64,000 nt of DNA from Pseudomonadota bacterium (GTDB taxonomy: Bacteria; Pseudomonadota; Gammaproteobacteria; Pseudomonadales; Moraxellaceae), in assembly GCA_023393635.1 (NCBI GenBank), contig JAEWKT010000055.1:1-64000 (forward strand), given 5' to 3'. Under the pieces are notes generated by a model. It did not search any database. It was not told the DNA's origin and saw only the letters and a list, made by a program, of their open reading frames with translations. Each line of letters starts with the position of its first letter. The stretch's first letter is position 1. Shown here in pieces: positions 62,254 to 64,000 of the stretch. The position numbers were made by a program, and so were the translations under genes.

Positions 62254-64000
62254 ATGACTCAAGCCCTTGATACGGACGTTTTTTGCCATGAGTTACCTGT
62301 GGTGTACGACTGGACAGTATTAATTGAACAACGTAGCTTGAGTTTTGCCGAATTAAATAGCTCAAATTGTCACTCTCAGGCATGGGCAATGTTTAAAGGT
62401 AAACCGCTTATTTATCAACAAATTGATCATCTTATTCAGTGCGGTTTTAAAAAATTTTTACTGGCTTTTTTTCATGTTGATCATATTGTTAAACAACAAA
62501 TCCAACAACTTCAAACCTTGTATGAAGACTGCACCTTTAAATGTATTGCGGTAGAGGATTCATGGTTTTTTGAAGATCATGGCAAGCTTTCAACACAAGG
62601 TGAAAAATATCTACAGCATTATATTAATATTTTTTTACGCCATCAGCCTGCCAAGCCATCCTTTGTATGGATTCAAAAAATTCAGGCCACAGCGATTAAT
62701 CCTTTAAAGCATTTAAATATTGATCCACACCATGCCTGTGCATTAACCTGGGTAAAGCAAGCCAAGCCACGCAGTAATAAATTAGAAAATATTGGCTTGT
62801 GGTTAGATATCAAAGGGTTTGCTTACCGTTATAAAGCAATTTTGCAATCTGATTTACGTCCATTAAACGGCTCAATTGTGCAATATTGTTTTGCACATGT
62901 GAATCAACATAGCCAGGATATTATCTTAAAAGACAAAGACGGTAGTTCTTTTCAACATCGCTTTGAAGAGGATGGCTTAGTGGCCAGCCGCTGTTTTAAT
63001 CAGGTGTCTATTGATACTAAAACTGGCGTAGTCACCAAACAATCAAGTTCAGTAAAAAAACTACAGCAAGAAGTGAGTTTCTACCAGCAGCTTCCCCAGC
63101 AACTGCAAATTTATTTTCCACGCTTAATTGACTCAAGCAGCAATCAAATTAATCAGACACAATCTAAAGAAAATGAAAATAAGCAAACCAGTGCCTGGTA
63201 TTCACTGGAGTATTATCCGTATAAGTCCTTGTCCCAGTATTTTGTATACTATACCCTGCCCCTAACCTATTGGAGTGATGTGTTTGATCGGCTACTTGCC
63301 ATTCATCAGCAGTTTGTGGCAGTGACCCCAACTTATAACCAGCCTAATAACTCCACGCCTAAAACCTTACTTGACTCGCAACAACTTAATGATTTTTATA
63401 TTGAAAAATTACATCAACGCTTAGTGCAGGCAAAGGAAAATACAGCATTAGCCACTATTTTAAATGCATCAAATATTTGTATAAATAATAAAACCTTAAT
63501 GGGAATAAATCGCCTGTTACCCTGGCTTAAACAACAAATTAAGCGTTTAAGTAAAAATGTTAAGTCAGGTTTTATCCATGGTGATTTGTGTTTTTCCAAT
63601 ATTTTATTTGAGCCTGCAAGCGGTGTCATTCGGTTGATTGATCCACGTGGTGAGTTTATGGGATCAGTCAATCAGGGTGATTCACGTTATGACCTTGCTA
63701 AACTTTTGCATTCTGTGCATGGCCGCTATGACTTTATTATTAATGACTTATTTGTTTTACAACAAGATGAACTGCAATTTAATTTTAATACGCCACAAAC
63801 ACCTTATTTAGATCAGCTTGAGCAATTGTTATTTAACAGTTTAAAACAGCACACCAGCTATGCCATCAATGATTTAATTTTATTAGAAAGCTTATTATTT
63901 TTAACCATGTTGCCACTGCATGATGATCAACCAAAGCGTCAAATTGCCTTTTTACTCACAGGTTTAAAACTATTAAATGAAGTATATGCTGCCGATATGC
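62254..64000 (+). CDS. Nucleotidyltransferase-like plus APH/choline-kinase-like protein (3' end outside window)
   Basis: Open from ATG (GAGG eight bases upstream) to the window edge, 582 codons with no stop. The N-terminal 150 residues resemble a sugar-nucleotidyltransferase in outline (KGKPLIYQQIDHLIQCGFKKFLLAFFH), and the region to about 270 keeps alternating strand-like segments, but the usual Gly-rich nucleotide loop and metal Asp pair are not visible. The C-terminal domain has the kinase signature FIHGDLCFSNILF (near 441-453) followed by IDPRGEF (near 464-470), typical of aminoglycoside/choline-kinase-like enzymes of surface-sugar biosynthesis. Lic1-type or capsule-related roles are suggested; substrate unknown. 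Confidence 0.8.
   Translation, partial: MTQALDTDVFCHELPVVYDWTVLIEQRSLSFAELNSSNCHSQAWAMFKGKPLIYQQIDHLIQCGFKKFLLAFFHVDHIVKQQIQQLQTLYEDCTFKCIAVEDSWFFEDHGKLSTQGEKYLQHYINIFLRHQPAKPSFVWIQKIQATAINPLKHLNIDPHHACALTWVKQAKPRSNKLENIGLWLDIKGFAYRYKAILQSDLRPLNGSIVQYCFAHVNQHSQDIILKDKDGSSFQHRFEEDGLVASRCFNQVSIDTKTGVVTKQSSSVKKLQQEVSFYQQLPQQLQIYFPRLIDSSSNQINQTQSKENENKQTSAWYSLEYYPYKSLSQYFVYYTLPLTYWSDVFDRLLAIHQQFVAVTPTYNQPNNSTPKTLLDSQQLNDFYIEKLHQRLVQAKENTALATILNASNICINNKTLMGINRLLPWLKQQIKRLSKNVKSGFIHGDLCFSNILFEPASGVIRLIDPRGEFMGSVNQGDSRYDLAKLLHSVHGRYDFIINDLFVLQQDELQFNFNTPQTPYLDQLEQLLFNSLKQHTSYAINDLILLESLLFLTMLPLHDDQPKRQIAFLLTGLKLLNEVYAADM

Noticed and set aside
1..64000. CRISPR arrays, insertion sequences, prophage or toxin-antitoxin modules
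   Set aside because: No regularly spaced repeats, transposase, integrase, phage structural gene or recognisable toxin pair was seen on either strand.

Overview
The window reads as chromosome from a gammaproteobacterium of the Moraxellaceae (Acinetobacter/Alkanindiges type). This is inferred from AT-leaning coding sequence with many TTA/CAA/AAA codons, an AlkB-type alkane hydroxylase divergent from an AraC regulator, MetZ rather than MetB methionine synthesis, a kdsA-eno-ftsB-ispD run below pyrG, and adjoining glnS-ppiB-lpxH and rnd-ycgL pairs. The genus is a guess from recognised proteins, not from a marker-gene comparison. Most of the window is ordinary housekeeping sequence; I see no insertion sequence, prophage, CRISPR array, secretion island or defence island.

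Layout. 0-2.4 kb: a cut-off YdcF-like gene, murB and a low-molecular-weight phosphatase, all leftward. 2.5-4.2 kb: an iron alcohol dehydrogenase overlapping a thioesterase. 4.3-8.4 kb: an FMN reductase, dnaX and an EstB-type esterase. 8.5-12.8 kb: a fatty-acid cluster of MaoC hydratase and long FabG facing a thiolase with an odd basic N-terminal tail. 12.9-18 kb: a Trp-rich membrane peptide, DAHP synthase, copper resistance copA-copB and a TauE/SafE permease. 18.1-24.6 kb: ispF, an LprI-like secreted protein, then pyrG-kdsA-eno-ftsB-ispD. 25.3-31.5 kb: porin, 2OG-Fe(II) oxygenase, tRNA-Leu(UAG) with a 31-bp inverted copy of its 3' end, a kinase pair, a patatin phospholipase and DUF1810.

31.6-44.6 kb: YtoQ, tsaD, rpsU-yqeY, a secreted lipase, a MoxR/CoxE pair with a small membrane protein, ycgL-rnd, recR, ybaB, metZ, a PhaC-like serine hydrolase and a beta-hydroxyacid dehydrogenase. 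44.6-52.4 kb: HIT protein, membrane protein, hexapeptide acetyltransferase, glnS, ppiB, lpxH, katE. 52.6-57.5 kb: fbaA and pgk separated by two Ala-rich lipoproteins and a decayed second copy of the pgk 3' end, then DUF2237 and maf. 57.6-64 kb: mnmG, alkB, its divergent AraC regulator, and a cut-off sugar/choline-kinase-like gene.

The genes serve envelope synthesis (murB, kdsA, lpxH), isoprenoid supply (ispD, ispF), nucleotide and amino-acid synthesis (pyrG, aroG, metZ), glycolysis/gluconeogenesis (eno, fbaA, pgk), tRNA modification and charging (tsaD, mnmG, glnS), replication and repair (dnaX, recR), and growth on lipids and alkanes (alkB, MaoC-FabG-thiolase, lipase, patatin, alcohol dehydrogenase). 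The most interesting non-gene structures are the pgk-lipoprotein segmental duplication, the inverted tRNA-Leu 3' copy, a possible small RNA upstream of the acetyltransferase gene, and a cyclophilin whose upstream in-frame sequence looks like a signal peptide. I did not find convincing evidence of a wholly new system.
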